Of a DNA stretch of 64,000 nucleotides, positions 36,236-46,028 are shown one piece after another; positions within the stretch are counted from its first letter, which is position 1, and every line of letters begins with the position of its first letter. Source of the stretch: an uncultured Aquimarina sp. (GTDB taxonomy: Bacteria > Bacteroidota > Bacteroidia > Flavobacteriales > Flavobacteriaceae); NCBI GenBank assembly GCA_947502885.1, contig CANNBP010000005.1, forward strand, positions 1-64,000, in the 5' to 3' direction. The position numbers were made by a program, and so were the translations under genes. Below the pieces are notes generated by a model. The model saw only the letters and a program-made list of their open reading frames with translations. It made no database searches and was not told where the DNA came from.

Positions 36236-38998
36236 TTACAAATTGTTTATTGATATACCTACATAGTATTGAGACCCTATAAATCCTGTTCCGAATGCAG
36301 TAAAGTATTCATCCCCTCCAATATTTGTTGCACCTGCTTTTAAAATAGTTTTGCATTTTGGGATTTTATAATTTATTTGAGCATCAATCACTGAAAAAGA
36401 AGGTATGTTTCCGTCTCCAAAAGTTGCCTCCCAAAAATAACCATCGCTCCAACGGTAACTTGTATTAAATCCAAAGTTTTTAAATAAATTAGTATTACCA
36501 AAAGAAGCTTTTACTTTGTGTTTTGGGGTATTAAAATTTGTTCTAAAATCAGGATCTTCATCCTTATTAAAATCCTGTTCGGCATAGGTATAATTAACAC
36601 CTATATCAAAATTACCAGGTAACTTTGTCGTTAATCCAACTGTGGCTCCAAGAGATTTTATTGTAGCACTTGTATTGGTATAGGTTTGATACACTTTATA
36701 GTCTTCATTTTGCAATGCCAAAAGCGACAAAGACCCATCACCAACTTCTCCATAATATGGCACTATTACACTCTCTGTAGAAATAAAATCTTTATATTGA
36801 TTAAAATACCCACTAATATCTACAATAAAAAATTTAACCTTACCTCTATACCCCACTTCAAAAGCAGTTATCTTTTCTGGTTTTACAATTTGAGCATTTG
36901 AATCTTCTGGGTTTCCGCTTTGAACAGACGACAATGAAAATGAGTTCTCATACGCAGCTCTACCTGCTATTGTTACTGTTTGACTACCTGTAATTCCTTC
37001 TCCACTACCGCTCAAATCATCAAATGTTCTAACATCTCTATCAAGATTATCTTTGGCCGACCCCACAAGTATTGCACGCCCTACATCTAAACCAATATAT
37101 AAATTTTGAGTTGTTGGATTTCTAAATCCAGTTTGTACAGATGCTCTAAGGTTATGATTTCTATCCGAACCAACTGTATATCCTATAGACAATCTAGGCG
37201 ACAAATTTCCTTCAAACAACTCAGACTTATCATAACGCACAGATGCGGTTACTTTTGCTCTTTCATCTGCAAACTTTTTCTGAACCTGAGTATAAATTCC
37301 ATATTCTGAATATCGAATAGGGCCATCATAATCAGTAAAAATAGTCCCAGAAGAATTTAATTTGTATTCACGAAACGATCCTCCTATCTGAATATCTGCC
37401 AAGTGATTTGTTAAGTGACTAAAATTATAGTTTACATCAACATGCCTTAACTGACTAGCATCTTGAAATTTTGATCCTGTATTTAGATTAGGATCTGCAG
37501 TTACTTTTCTAAATGCCTGTTTAAATTCTGGTGTTCCAGGAAGATATCTTCCTGTATCAGCTTGATTTCTTGCCATAACATGCGCCTGCTCTGGCAAGAC
37601 CCCTGCTAGTGTTGCCTGAGCAAAAGTTCCCGCATATTCTCCAAACCAAGTTTCATCATCTTTCCAGCTTCTATTAATATTTATCGCTGTAAATCTCGTA
37701 TCGTAAGAATCTCCAGCACTTTCATCGGTTAAATATCCTCTTACAAAAAAGTTGTTGTTCTTAACCTCTAATTTATGTTGTTGCAAAAAGAAGTTTCTAA
37801 TCGCATACCTATTCGCTCCCTGATATATTGTATTTCCTTTTCCAATTTTTCCGTTATAAATAATTTCAAAATCATTAGCAAAAGGTCTATAATGCAATGC
37901 TGCATCAAACTTTATACTTTCGGCTCTATAGGCATTTACATCTTGTTCATCATAACCAGTTCTACTAATATTCTGATCAGGCAATAGATTCTCTGCTCCT
38001 GCAGGTAAGATTCCTCTATCAACTAGTATCTCACCAACTCCTCTTATATTAGTACTAACCTCATCTCCGTATACATTAGCCCCATCATAATTAGGATCAG
38101 ATCGATCGGTAGCCGGATTTAAAACATTGATTGTGTTTGTTGCGAACCAATCTGTACCTCTTAAGTAAGAAAAGTTAGTTTTTGCCGCAAACTTATCCGA
38201 GAATTTGTGCGCTATTCTAACACCATAATCATAAAACTCATTGTCACCAGCAGCTTCTTGCGATGTAACCCCACCTTTAAAATAACTACTAATACCTGTA
38301 TGATCAAAAGGATTTTTACTTGTCATAAACAAAATACCATTAAAGGCATTTGCTCCATAAAGTGCAGAAGAAGCCCCAGGTAATAACTCAATACTATTAA
38401 CATCTAGCTCTGTCATCCCCAGCAAATTACCTAAAACAAAATTTAGTGCTGGAGCTGTATTATCCATACCATCGACCAATTGAACAAAACGGTTATTAGC
38501 AAAATCAGCAAACCCTCTGGTATTAATAGACTTAAACGTTAGACTATTGGTATTAATATCTACACCTTTCAGATTCTCTAGTCCTCCATAAAAATCGGCA
38601 GATGCTGTGTTCTTAATTTCTTTCTTTCCATAATGCTCTACGCTTACAGGCGATTCGAATATACGTTCTGGAGTTCTTGATGCAGAAATAATGACTTCAT
38701 CAAGCTCTGTACCCTGTTTCAATATGATGGTAACATCTTGATTTGGTTCGGTAATTTCTAAAGAAGATGCTTCATAACCAACCGCACTAATCATTAATGT
38801 AAAAGGAAGAGACTTTTCTATTGTTAATGAGAAAAGTCCATCAAAATCAGACACTGTACCTATCGACTGATCTTTTAATGTAATGTTGGCTCCGGGAATT
38901 GGCTGACTACTATCATCTATAATCTTTCCCTTGACTGTTGTTTGTGCGAAAATGCCACTACTAACTATCAATAGCAGTAGCAATGTAATTTTTTTCAT
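36236..38998 (-). CDS. TonB-dependent outer-membrane receptor
   Basis: 920 residues from the ATG at 38998 (MKKITLLLLLIVSSGIFAQ, a clear signal peptide); an extension to 39028 uses TTG and is unlikely. A CarboxypepD_reg-like domain follows (about 20-100), then the plug (IISASRTPERIFESP, LENLKGVDINTNS) and a ~700-residue beta barrel. It is the import partner of the GDSL lipoprotein. Ligand unknown. Confidence 0.93.
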   Translation of the reverse strand: MKKITLLLLLIVSSGIFAQTTVKGKIIDDSSQPIPGANITLKDQSIGTVSDFDGLFSLTIEKSLPFTLMISAVGYEASSLEITEPNQDVTIILKQGTELDEVIISASRTPERIFESPVSVEHYGKKEIKNTASADFYGGLENLKGVDINTNSLTFKSINTRGFADFANNRFVQLVDGMDNTAPALNFVLGNLLGMTELDVNSIELLPGASSALYGANAFNGILFMTSKNPFDHTGISSYFKGGVTSQEAAGDNEFYDYGVRIAHKFSDKFAAKTNFSYLRGTDWFATNTINVLNPATDRSDPNYDGANVYGDEVSTNIRGVGEILVDRGILPAGAENLLPDQNISRTGYDEQDVNAYRAESIKFDAALHYRPFANDFEIIYNGKIGKGNTIYQGANRYAIRNFFLQQHKLEVKNNNFFVRGYLTDESAGDSYDTRFTAININRSWKDDETWFGEYAGTFAQATLAGVLPEQAHVMARNQADTGRYLPGTPEFKQAFRKVTADPNLNTGSKFQDASQLRHVDVNYNFSHLTNHLADIQIGGSFREYKLNSSGTIFTDYDGPIRYSEYGIYTQVQKKFADERAKVTASVRYDKSELFEGNLSPRLSIGYTVGSDRNHNLRASVQTGFRNPTTQNLYIGLDVGRAILVGSAKDNLDRDVRTFDDLSGSGEGITGSQTVTIAGRAAYENSFSLSSVQSGNPEDSNAQIVKPEKITAFEVGYRGKVKFFIVDISGYFNQYKDFISTESVIVPYYGEVGDGSLSLLALQNEDYKVYQTYTNTSATIKSLGATVGLTTKLPGNFDIGVNYTYAEQDFNKDEDPDFRTNFNTPKHKVKASFGNTNLFKNFGFNTSYRWSDGYFWEATFGDGNIPSFSVIDAQINYKIPKCKTILKAGATNIGGDEYFTAFGTGFIGSQYYVGISINNL

Positions 38999-39213
38999 GC
39001 CCCGTGGTTTTAAAAGTTGTAAGAACAAGGTACGCTATTTATTGTTTTTTTACAAAACTCCTTCTTCAATACCACGACTAATACTGTACCATTACTTGGC
39101 ATAGCTTTATTTTTGTGTTGTTTTTTCACACCCTATTTTCCTAGGAAAAAGACAACTAAAAAATCAATTACTATTTCTAAATCACAAAGAATTTAATTCT
39201 CCTTAGAAGAAAA

Positions 39214-39245
39214 AAAATCCTGTTTGAATTATCAAACAGGATTTT
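39214..39245 (-). terminator. Terminator after glmS
   Basis: AAAATCCTGTTTGA and its complement around a 4-base loop, with T tracts on both strands, 30 bases after the glmS stop. Confidence 0.8.
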
Positions 39246-39274
39246 ATATTATATGAAACGTACAAGAATATCTC

Positions 39275-41122
39275 TTATTCTACCGTTACTGACTTTGCTA
39301 AATTTCTAGGTTGGTCCACATTTTTATCGAGCATAACTGCTATATGATATGACAACAATTGCAAAGGTATAGTTGTAAGCAATGGCGTTAAAAACTCCTC
39401 TGTTTCTGGTATTTCAATAACGTGATCTGCAAGCTCCTTTACTGTCACGTCACCTTTTGTAACAATTGCAATGATTTTTCCTTTTCTAGATTTTATTTCT
39501 TGAATATTGCTCACCACTTTTTCATAATGCCCTCTTTTTGTTGCAATAACAATAACTGGCATTTGCTCATCAATCAAAGCGATAGGGCCATGTTTCATTT
39601 CTGCAGCTGGATATCCTTCGGCATGTATATAAGAAATCTCTTTTAATTTCAAGGCTCCTTCTAATGCCACAGGAAAATTATATCCTCTTCCTAAATACAA
39701 ACAGTTTTTTGCATTTTTATAGGTATCTGCAATATGCTTAATATGATCATTAGATAAAAGCGTCTCCTTTACTTTTTCAGGTATTCTTTCTAGTTCCTGA
39801 AGATAGTAATGAAAATCGCTATTAGAAATTGTTCCTTTTCTTTCTGCTAATTTTAAAGCTATTAAAGACAGTACAGTAATTTGAGTTGTAAATGCCTTTG
39901 TAGATGCAACTCCAATTTCTGGTCCTGCATGTGTATAAGCTCCCGCATGTGTCTCTCGTGAAATTGACGAACCTACAACATTACAAACTCCAAAAACAAA
40001 CGCTCCATTTTCTTTGGCCAATTTAATTGCTGCCATAGTATCTGCCGTTTCACCACTCTGTGATATCGCAATAACAACATCATCTGCATGAATTACCGGA
40101 TTTCTATATCTAAATTCTGAAGCATACTCTACCTCTACAGGAATACGAACAAGTTCTTCAAAAATATACTCTGCCACCAAACCTGCGTGCCAAGAAGTAC
40201 CACATGCGATAATAATTATACGTTTAGCATTAAGGAGCTTGGCTAGGTTATCATCTATCCCTGCCATTTTAATGATCCCATCTGCTACCAACATCCTCCC
40301 TCGATACGTATCACTTATAGCATTAGGTTGTTCATAAATCTCCTTAAGCATGAAGTGCTCATACCCCCCTTTTTCAATCTGTTCAAGGTTGATTTGAAGC
40401 TCTTGAAGATAAGGTTCTACCGAAGTATCATCTTGAATTTTTCTAACCTTAACACCTTTTTTTCTACTTACAATAGCCATTTCTCCATCTTCAAGATAGA
40501 TCGCATTGTTTGTATATTCTATAAAAGGAGAAGCATCAGAGGCAATAAAATATTCGTCCTCTCCAACTCCAATCGCCAGAGGGCTTCCTAATCTTGCAAC
40601 GACAATTTCATTAGGCTTTTGCTTATCAAATACAGCAATTGCATAAGCACCTATAGTTTGGTTTAAAGCTATCTGAACAGCTTTACCAAGTTTTACATTT
40701 TCTTTGGTTTTTACATCTTCTATCAAATTAACTAATACTTCTGTATCTGTCTCTGATGTAAATGTATACCCTCTATTAATTAACTCTTTACGAAGAGCAT
40801 CGTAATTTTCAATTATTCCGTTATGAATAATAACCAGATTTCCAGAGTTAGAAATATGTGGGTGAGAGTTTATATCATTTGGAACCCCATGCGTAGCCCA
40901 TCTTGTATGCCCTATACCAATGGTACCTACTGTAGGAATTTCTTTTTCAAGACGATTTTCAAGGTCTGCAACTTTTCCTTTGGTTTTTGATAATTTAATA
41001 TCTTCACCATCGTAAAGTGCTATCCCTGCTGAATCATACCCCCTATATTCTAATCTTTTTAACCCTTTTAAAACAATTGGATAGGCCTCTCTATGACCTA
41101 TGTACCCTACAATTCCGCACAT
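39275..41122 (-). CDS. glmS: Glutamine-fructose-6-phosphate aminotransferase (isomerizing)
   Basis: 615 residues. Starts MCGIVGYIGHREAYP, where Cys2 is the glutaminase nucleophile; two SIS domains fill the C-terminal half (CGTSWHAGL, SQSGETADT, LGRGYNFPVALEGALKLKE). It makes glucosamine-6-phosphate for peptidoglycan and lipid A. It is 18 bases from the DUF4270 gene. Confidence 0.97.
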   Translation of the reverse strand: MCGIVGYIGHREAYPIVLKGLKRLEYRGYDSAGIALYDGEDIKLSKTKGKVADLENRLEKEIPTVGTIGIGHTRWATHGVPNDINSHPHISNSGNLVIIHNGIIENYDALRKELINRGYTFTSETDTEVLVNLIEDVKTKENVKLGKAVQIALNQTIGAYAIAVFDKQKPNEIVVARLGSPLAIGVGEDEYFIASDASPFIEYTNNAIYLEDGEMAIVSRKKGVKVRKIQDDTSVEPYLQELQINLEQIEKGGYEHFMLKEIYEQPNAISDTYRGRMLVADGIIKMAGIDDNLAKLLNAKRIIIIACGTSWHAGLVAEYIFEELVRIPVEVEYASEFRYRNPVIHADDVVIAISQSGETADTMAAIKLAKENGAFVFGVCNVVGSSISRETHAGAYTHAGPEIGVASTKAFTTQITVLSLIALKLAERKGTISNSDFHYYLQELERIPEKVKETLLSNDHIKHIADTYKNAKNCLYLGRGYNFPVALEGALKLKEISYIHAEGYPAAEMKHGPIALIDEQMPVIVIATKRGHYEKVVSNIQEIKSRKGKIIAIVTKGDVTVKELADHVIEIPETEEFLTPLLTTIPLQLLSYHIAVMLDKNVDQPRNLAKSVTVE

Positions 41123-41140
41123 GCTTTATTATTTTGTTAA

Positions 41141-42856
41141 TTAGTTTTTTGACTTCGTATAAAAAATATCCAATTTTAAACGCTTCGATTCAGGAACTTG
41201 ACTTCCATAACCATACAACACAGTACCTTCATGTGATACAACTGATGAGAAGGGGATAATCTCATCTTTATCAGCAACTATACCGTTTCCTAAAGTTTTA
41301 ATATTAACATTTTGAGAAACAGATAATCCAAATTTAACATTATCTATATCTCCATTCAAAACATCTAGAATATGTTTTGTCATTCTTATTTTGTAAAATT
41401 CTCCATTACCATCAGAACCTCTCGTAATTCTTTCTAAATGATTAATTACAGATTTAACAGGCACACCATCATTTTCTGTGATATCTAAATCATAATCTGC
41501 AAGAACTTGCCCTGTCTCAAGATTATATATATATATTCTCTCTGGCTCTGTATCTCCTCCAGAACCTAATGTACTTTGATCTATATACAACGTAATACTA
41601 GCATCATTTATTAACCAATCTCTACTTCTTAAAAAATCTAATTCTGTCTTTTTCTTTTCATCTTCAGTAGGATTTTCTAGAATAATAGGATTTTGATTTT
41701 CATCCACAACATATTCTCCATTATCATCAACCCGAACATATTTACTAAAAAAATCTAAGACACCAATAAATCCATCTCCTCCTTTTAGATACAAATTCTT
41801 ATCTGCATCGACAGTACCTTTATTTTCACCATCTGTAGCAACAGTTATATCAGGAGTATTTGTGTTTTCTATAAAATTAACAACATTATTAGAAAAATTC
41901 AATTTCAGTTCTTCATGTCTTTTAACAAGGTCCTTTTTTATGACCTTACTACTTCTACTATTTCCTCCTCCTCCAGAGTCATCTTCTCTTTCGGTAGTAT
42001 AATACAACGTAATATCTGCAGCACTAATGTTAAAATACACCAAGTTACCAGGACCGTTTACTGGCTCTGCAACCAAATAGACTCCTCTAAAAAAGTTGAC
42101 AAAATTATTTATATTACTAAGTTCTGGGGATTTTGCATTATCAATAATTAAATCTCCAAATAGATTTTTTGCATCTTCTGGAAACACAATTCTCAATCTC
42201 GGATTTTGCTTTACAACATCCTCACTTGTTCCTTCATCTTCTCCATCTGGTATTAACAGAGATAATTCTTCATTTGAAGGCACAAAATCAAATACCTTAG
42301 CTAACTCCACTGCTTTTGCCTTATCGTTAAACGTGCTAAAGTCATCAGAATAGTATATCTGTCTTTCTCCGGATGTTGAACTTGGATCAACATCTCTTAA
42401 AAAATAATCAGATTTATAAACAGTTATATCTATTGGAGAACTACCATAAACTGAATCTAATTCATAAGTATTAATTGTTTCATTAGTTTCGGCATCAGTT
42501 GTCGTTTTAACTTCGCTAAAATAAGGAAGATTTAAAACAACACTATCCAACACTGGATTCGTACCCAAATCAGGGCTAAAATTTTCTGGTACTACTTGAG
42601 AAAGCACGCTATACACAGATTGCCCATAAAATGGATCATTATAAACCCCTAAAGAATTACCTGGCAATCCATTAGTTTGTACTCTTTTAAACTTTTTACT
42701 ATGTGCTTGTGGAATAGCCCCATATAAATCTCTTTCAAAATTAACATCCCCAATGATTTCACTCCCAACAGAATCTATATTTGTATCACAAGACACTACT
42801 GCAAAAACAACAGCTACTATAGCAATTGTTTTAATCAATACTTTTTCAAATTTCAT
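41141..42856 (-). CDS. DUF4270 lipoprotein
   Basis: 571 residues. Lipobox VVSC (Cys23) followed by DTNIDSVGSEIIGD, the DUF4270 start. The bulk is beta-rich with Asp/Asn. DUF4270 is a Bacteroidota family of unknown function, usually placed between glmS and the starch synthase-like gene, as here (18 and 15 bases). Confidence 0.9.
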   Translation of the reverse strand: MKFEKVLIKTIAIVAVVFAVVSCDTNIDSVGSEIIGDVNFERDLYGAIPQAHSKKFKRVQTNGLPGNSLGVYNDPFYGQSVYSVLSQVVPENFSPDLGTNPVLDSVVLNLPYFSEVKTTTDAETNETINTYELDSVYGSSPIDITVYKSDYFLRDVDPSSTSGERQIYYSDDFSTFNDKAKAVELAKVFDFVPSNEELSLLIPDGEDEGTSEDVVKQNPRLRIVFPEDAKNLFGDLIIDNAKSPELSNINNFVNFFRGVYLVAEPVNGPGNLVYFNISAADITLYYTTEREDDSGGGGNSRSSKVIKKDLVKRHEELKLNFSNNVVNFIENTNTPDITVATDGENKGTVDADKNLYLKGGDGFIGVLDFFSKYVRVDDNGEYVVDENQNPIILENPTEDEKKKTELDFLRSRDWLINDASITLYIDQSTLGSGGDTEPERIYIYNLETGQVLADYDLDITENDGVPVKSVINHLERITRGSDGNGEFYKIRMTKHILDVLNGDIDNVKFGLSVSQNVNIKTLGNGIVADKDEIIPFSSVVSHEGTVLYGYGSQVPESKRLKLDIFYTKSKN

Positions 42857-42871
42857 AATTTTTCCTTTTGC

Positions 42872-43681
42872 TTATACCAATACCTCTGTTTGATAAAAGG
42901 CTTCATAGGCATCTGCAAACTCATCTGGTTTTTTATATTCTAAAACTGGTTGAGATATCGTTTTCAAATGTTCGACAAGTTCTGAAGGTATTTCGTCTGA
43001 TCCAACTATGATTGCGTCAGAATTATCAACTGCTACTTTCATTATATTGCTATATGTTGGTTTTGCCAAAACGCTTACTTTTTCTTCTGCTATACCGTCA
43101 AACTTCACTTTTTCCATCATGTTTTTATCCAAAGTTCCGTCAAACCCATTACCATAAACAGAAGTCACAATTTTACTATGACCAAAAAGAGGTTCATTAG
43201 CATAATATTGCTTTAAGTATAATGGTAAAAGTGATGCCAACCAACCGTGTACATGTATAACATCTGGTGACCAGTTTAATTTCTTAACTGTTTCGATAAC
43301 ACCTTTAGCAAAAAAAATCGCACGCTCATCATTATCAGGAAATAAATTTCCTTCTTCATCTGTCAATGTCGCCTTCCTTTTAAAATAATCTTCATTATCA
43401 ATGAAATACACCTGCATACGCTCTTTCGGAATTGAAGCAACTTTAATGATAAGAGGCATATCAAGATCGTTGATTACCAAATTCATCCCCGAAAGTCGAA
43501 TTACTTCATGTAACTGGTGCCTCCTTTCATTGATATTACCATATCTTGGCATAAAGATTCTAATTTGACCTCCTTTGCTATTTACCATTCTAGGCGCCTC
43601 AAAAGACATAGATGAGATCTCAGTCTCTGGCAAATAAGGTATAACTTCTGATGATACGTACAATATCCTCTTATCTTTCAT
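42872..43681 (-). CDS. Glycogen/starch synthase N-terminal domain-like protein
   Basis: 269 residues, only the first GT-B domain of a GT5 glycogen synthase (normally ~470). RILYVSSEVIPY, FMPRYGNINERR and VIHVHGWLASLLP fit the fold, but the ADP-glucose-binding K-x-G-G loop near the start is replaced by PETEISSMSFEA, and the C-terminal domain is absent. Catalysis is therefore doubtful. The protein is conserved at this place in flavobacteria, so it is probably a real gene with another role. Divergent from panC. Confidence 0.85.
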   Translation of the reverse strand: MKDKRILYVSSEVIPYLPETEISSMSFEAPRMVNSKGGQIRIFMPRYGNINERRHQLHEVIRLSGMNLVINDLDMPLIIKVASIPKERMQVYFIDNEDYFKRKATLTDEEGNLFPDNDERAIFFAKGVIETVKKLNWSPDVIHVHGWLASLLPLYLKQYYANEPLFGHSKIVTSVYGNGFDGTLDKNMMEKVKFDGIAEEKVSVLAKPTYSNIMKVAVDNSDAIIVGSDEIPSELVEHLKTISQPVLEYKKPDEFADAYEAFYQTEVLV

Positions 43682-43762
43682 ATAATCGATACTTTTATCG
43701 TCCTCCTTTTGGAATTAATTTTGCAAAATTACGAAAATTTATGCAGTCTGCCAGTAATATCT

Positions 43763-43770
43763 TATTTTTG
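43763..43770 (+). promoter_or_regulatory. -7 box of panC
   Basis: TATTTTTG, 23 bases before the panC ATG. Confidence 0.45.
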
Positions 43771-43792
43771 CACGCCTTTAAGTTAATATCAA

Positions 43793-44641
43793 ATGCGGGT
43801 CCACAAGAAAAGACTAGACATATTAGACAATGTTGCAACACTAAAAAAGCAACAAAAATCCATCGGTTTTGTTCCTACAATGGGGGCTTTACACAAAGGA
43901 CACCTTGCCCTAATACAAAGGGCTATAGACGAAAATGACCGCGTAGTGGTAAGTATTTTTGTCAACCCTACTCAATTTAACAATACTGAAGATTTAGACA
44001 ATTATCCTCGAACCTTAGAAGACGATGTTGCGCTATTATCTAAAATTTCTGACGAAATAATTGTTTTTGCACCTACACCAAAAGAGGTCTATTTAGACGA
44101 TATTAAGTCAACAAATTATGATTTTGGGGGATTAGAACATGAGATGGAAGGAAAATACAGACCCGGACATTTTGACGGAGTAGGAACTGTTGTGAAGCAT
44201 CTTTTTGATATTGTTTGTCCTGATCGAGCATATTTTGGAGAAAAAGATTTTCAGCAACTGCAGATTATTAAAAAACTAGTTGAGATAGAAAAAATGCCCC
44301 TCCAAATTGTGGGATGCCCAATATATAGGGAGGATAGCGGACTTGCTTTAAGTTCGAGAAATAAGAGACTGACTCAACGTCAGCTTGACGAAGCTCCTCT
44401 GATATACAAAACCTTAAAACAAGTCAAAAATGACTTTGGCACAAAAAATGTTACTAATTTAAAAGACTGGGTATCAGAACAATTAAATAACAGCAGTGAA
44501 CTTGAATTAGAATATTTTGAAATTGCTAATACTTCTAATTTAAAATCTATAGAACAAAAACAAAAAGATATCGAATACAGAGCTTTTATCGCGGTATTTG
44601 CAGGAGAAATAAGACTCATAGATAACATTGCCCTAAACTAA
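43793..44641 (+). CDS. panC: Pantothenate synthetase
   Basis: 282 residues. ATP motif PTMGALHKGHLALI, later SIFVNPTQFN, EKDFQQLQ and LALSSRNKRL: all PanC landmarks. It joins pantoate and beta-alanine. The beta-alanine is made by panD, the next gene (19 bases). Confidence 0.96.
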   Translation: MRVHKKRLDILDNVATLKKQQKSIGFVPTMGALHKGHLALIQRAIDENDRVVVSIFVNPTQFNNTEDLDNYPRTLEDDVALLSKISDEIIVFAPTPKEVYLDDIKSTNYDFGGLEHEMEGKYRPGHFDGVGTVVKHLFDIVCPDRAYFGEKDFQQLQIIKKLVEIEKMPLQIVGCPIYREDSGLALSSRNKRLTQRQLDEAPLIYKTLKQVKNDFGTKNVTNLKDWVSEQLNNSSELELEYFEIANTSNLKSIEQKQKDIEYRAFIAVFAGEIRLIDNIALN

Positions 44642-44660
44642 AAATAATTAACTTTGTAAC

Positions 44661-45011
44661 ATGCTAGTACACGTAGTAAAATCTAAAATTCATCGCGTTA
44701 AAGTGACTGGTGCTGATCTTAATTATATCGGCAGCATTACTATTGACCAAGACCTTATGGAAGCGGCCAATATAGTAGAAGGCGAAAAAGTTCAAATCGT
44801 TAACAACAATAACGGAGAACGCCTAGAAACGTATGCGATTCCTGGACCAAGAAATAGTGGAGAAATCACGCTAAATGGTGCTGCGGCAAGAAAAGTGGCC
44901 AAAGGGGATGTTTTAATCCTTATCACATATGCTATGATGGATATTGAAGAAGCTAAAAACTTTAAACCTAGACTTCTTTTTCCAAATGAAGAAAATAATT
45001 TACTGAAATAA
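44661..45011 (+). CDS. panD: Aspartate 1-decarboxylase
   Basis: 116 residues. NYIGSITID holds the Gly24-Ser25 self-cleavage site that makes the pyruvoyl group; Lys9 and Arg54-type residues and the YAMMD end agree. It makes beta-alanine for panC. Confidence 0.96.
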   Translation: MLVHVVKSKIHRVKVTGADLNYIGSITIDQDLMEAANIVEGEKVQIVNNNNGERLETYAIPGPRNSGEITLNGAAARKVAKGDVLILITYAMMDIEEAKNFKPRLLFPNEENNLLK

Positions 45012-45977
45012 GTGAATCCTAAACTCGTAAAAATTCTAAAAATCATACTCCCACTTGCACTGGGAGTTTTTTTAATTTGGTATTCGATATCTTCTGCAAC
45101 ACCAGAAGAAAGACAAAAAACACTTGAATACATTACTCAAGCCGATCCAAAATGGATTATATTATCGATAACCATGGGGTTAATATCTCACCTATCTAGA
45201 GCATATAGATGGAATTTTTTACTAGAACCTTTGGGGTTTTCTGTAAAGGTTTCAAATAGTTTTATGGCTGTAATGATTGGGTATCTTGCCAATTTGGGTA
45301 TACCAAGATCTGGAGAAATTCTAAGAGCTGGAACCATATCTACATACGAAGGCATCCCTTTTAAAAAAGCTTTTGGCACAATTATTACTGAAAGAATAAT
45401 TGATTTGATCATGCTATTGCTTATCATTTCTATAACACTACTTTTTCAATCAGAACACTTATTGTCTTACCTAAATGATAAAATCTCAAATCCGATAATA
45501 ACACTTGTTATTTTAGGAGTGTTACTTGTTTTAGGAGTACTTTTCTTAAAGATTATCAAAACTTCTAAAAACACACTACTTATAAAAATTAGACAGTTTG
45601 GAGAAGGGCTTCTTGAAGGGATTAAGAGTATTTCGAAGATAAAACATAAAGGTGCGTTTATTTTTCATACATTTTTGATTTGGACATTATATACCGCCAT
45701 GTTTTATGTAATCAAGTTTACTGTTCCTGAAACTGCTACACTAACTATTGGTCCCGTGCTAGCTACTTTTGTAATAGGCTCTCTAGCTATGTCTACAACT
45801 AATGGAGGTATCGGCGCATTTCCTCTTGCCATAGCAACCATATTAGTTCTTTTTAATGTCGAAAAACCTGCCGGAGAAGCTTTTGGATGGATTTTATGGG
45901 GCTCTCAAACCGCAATAAATATACTAATTGGAGCGTTATCATTTTTATTTCTACCAATAGTAAACAGAGAGAAATAG
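45012..45977 (+). CDS. Flippase-like (LPG synthase TM region) membrane protein
   Basis: 321 residues with about eight helices. YLANLGIPRSGEILRAG and TNGGIGAFPLAIA match the UPF0104/lysylphosphatidylglycerol synthase membrane domain family. It starts with GTG directly after the panD stop, so it is translationally linked. Lipid flipping is inferred from the family; the catalytic aaRS-like domain of MprF is absent. Confidence 0.85.
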   Translation: MNPKLVKILKIILPLALGVFLIWYSISSATPEERQKTLEYITQADPKWIILSITMGLISHLSRAYRWNFLLEPLGFSVKVSNSFMAVMIGYLANLGIPRSGEILRAGTISTYEGIPFKKAFGTIITERIIDLIMLLLIISITLLFQSEHLLSYLNDKISNPIITLVILGVLLVLGVLFLKIIKTSKNTLLIKIRQFGEGLLEGIKSISKIKHKGAFIFHTFLIWTLYTAMFYVIKFTVPETATLTIGPVLATFVIGSLAMSTTNGGIGAFPLAIATILVLFNVEKPAGEAFGWILWGSQTAINILIGALSFLFLPIVNREK

Positions 45978-46028
45978 GGAAATAATTTATATATTGCTCC
46001 GAGCTTACTTAACCTTAATCCTATACTT

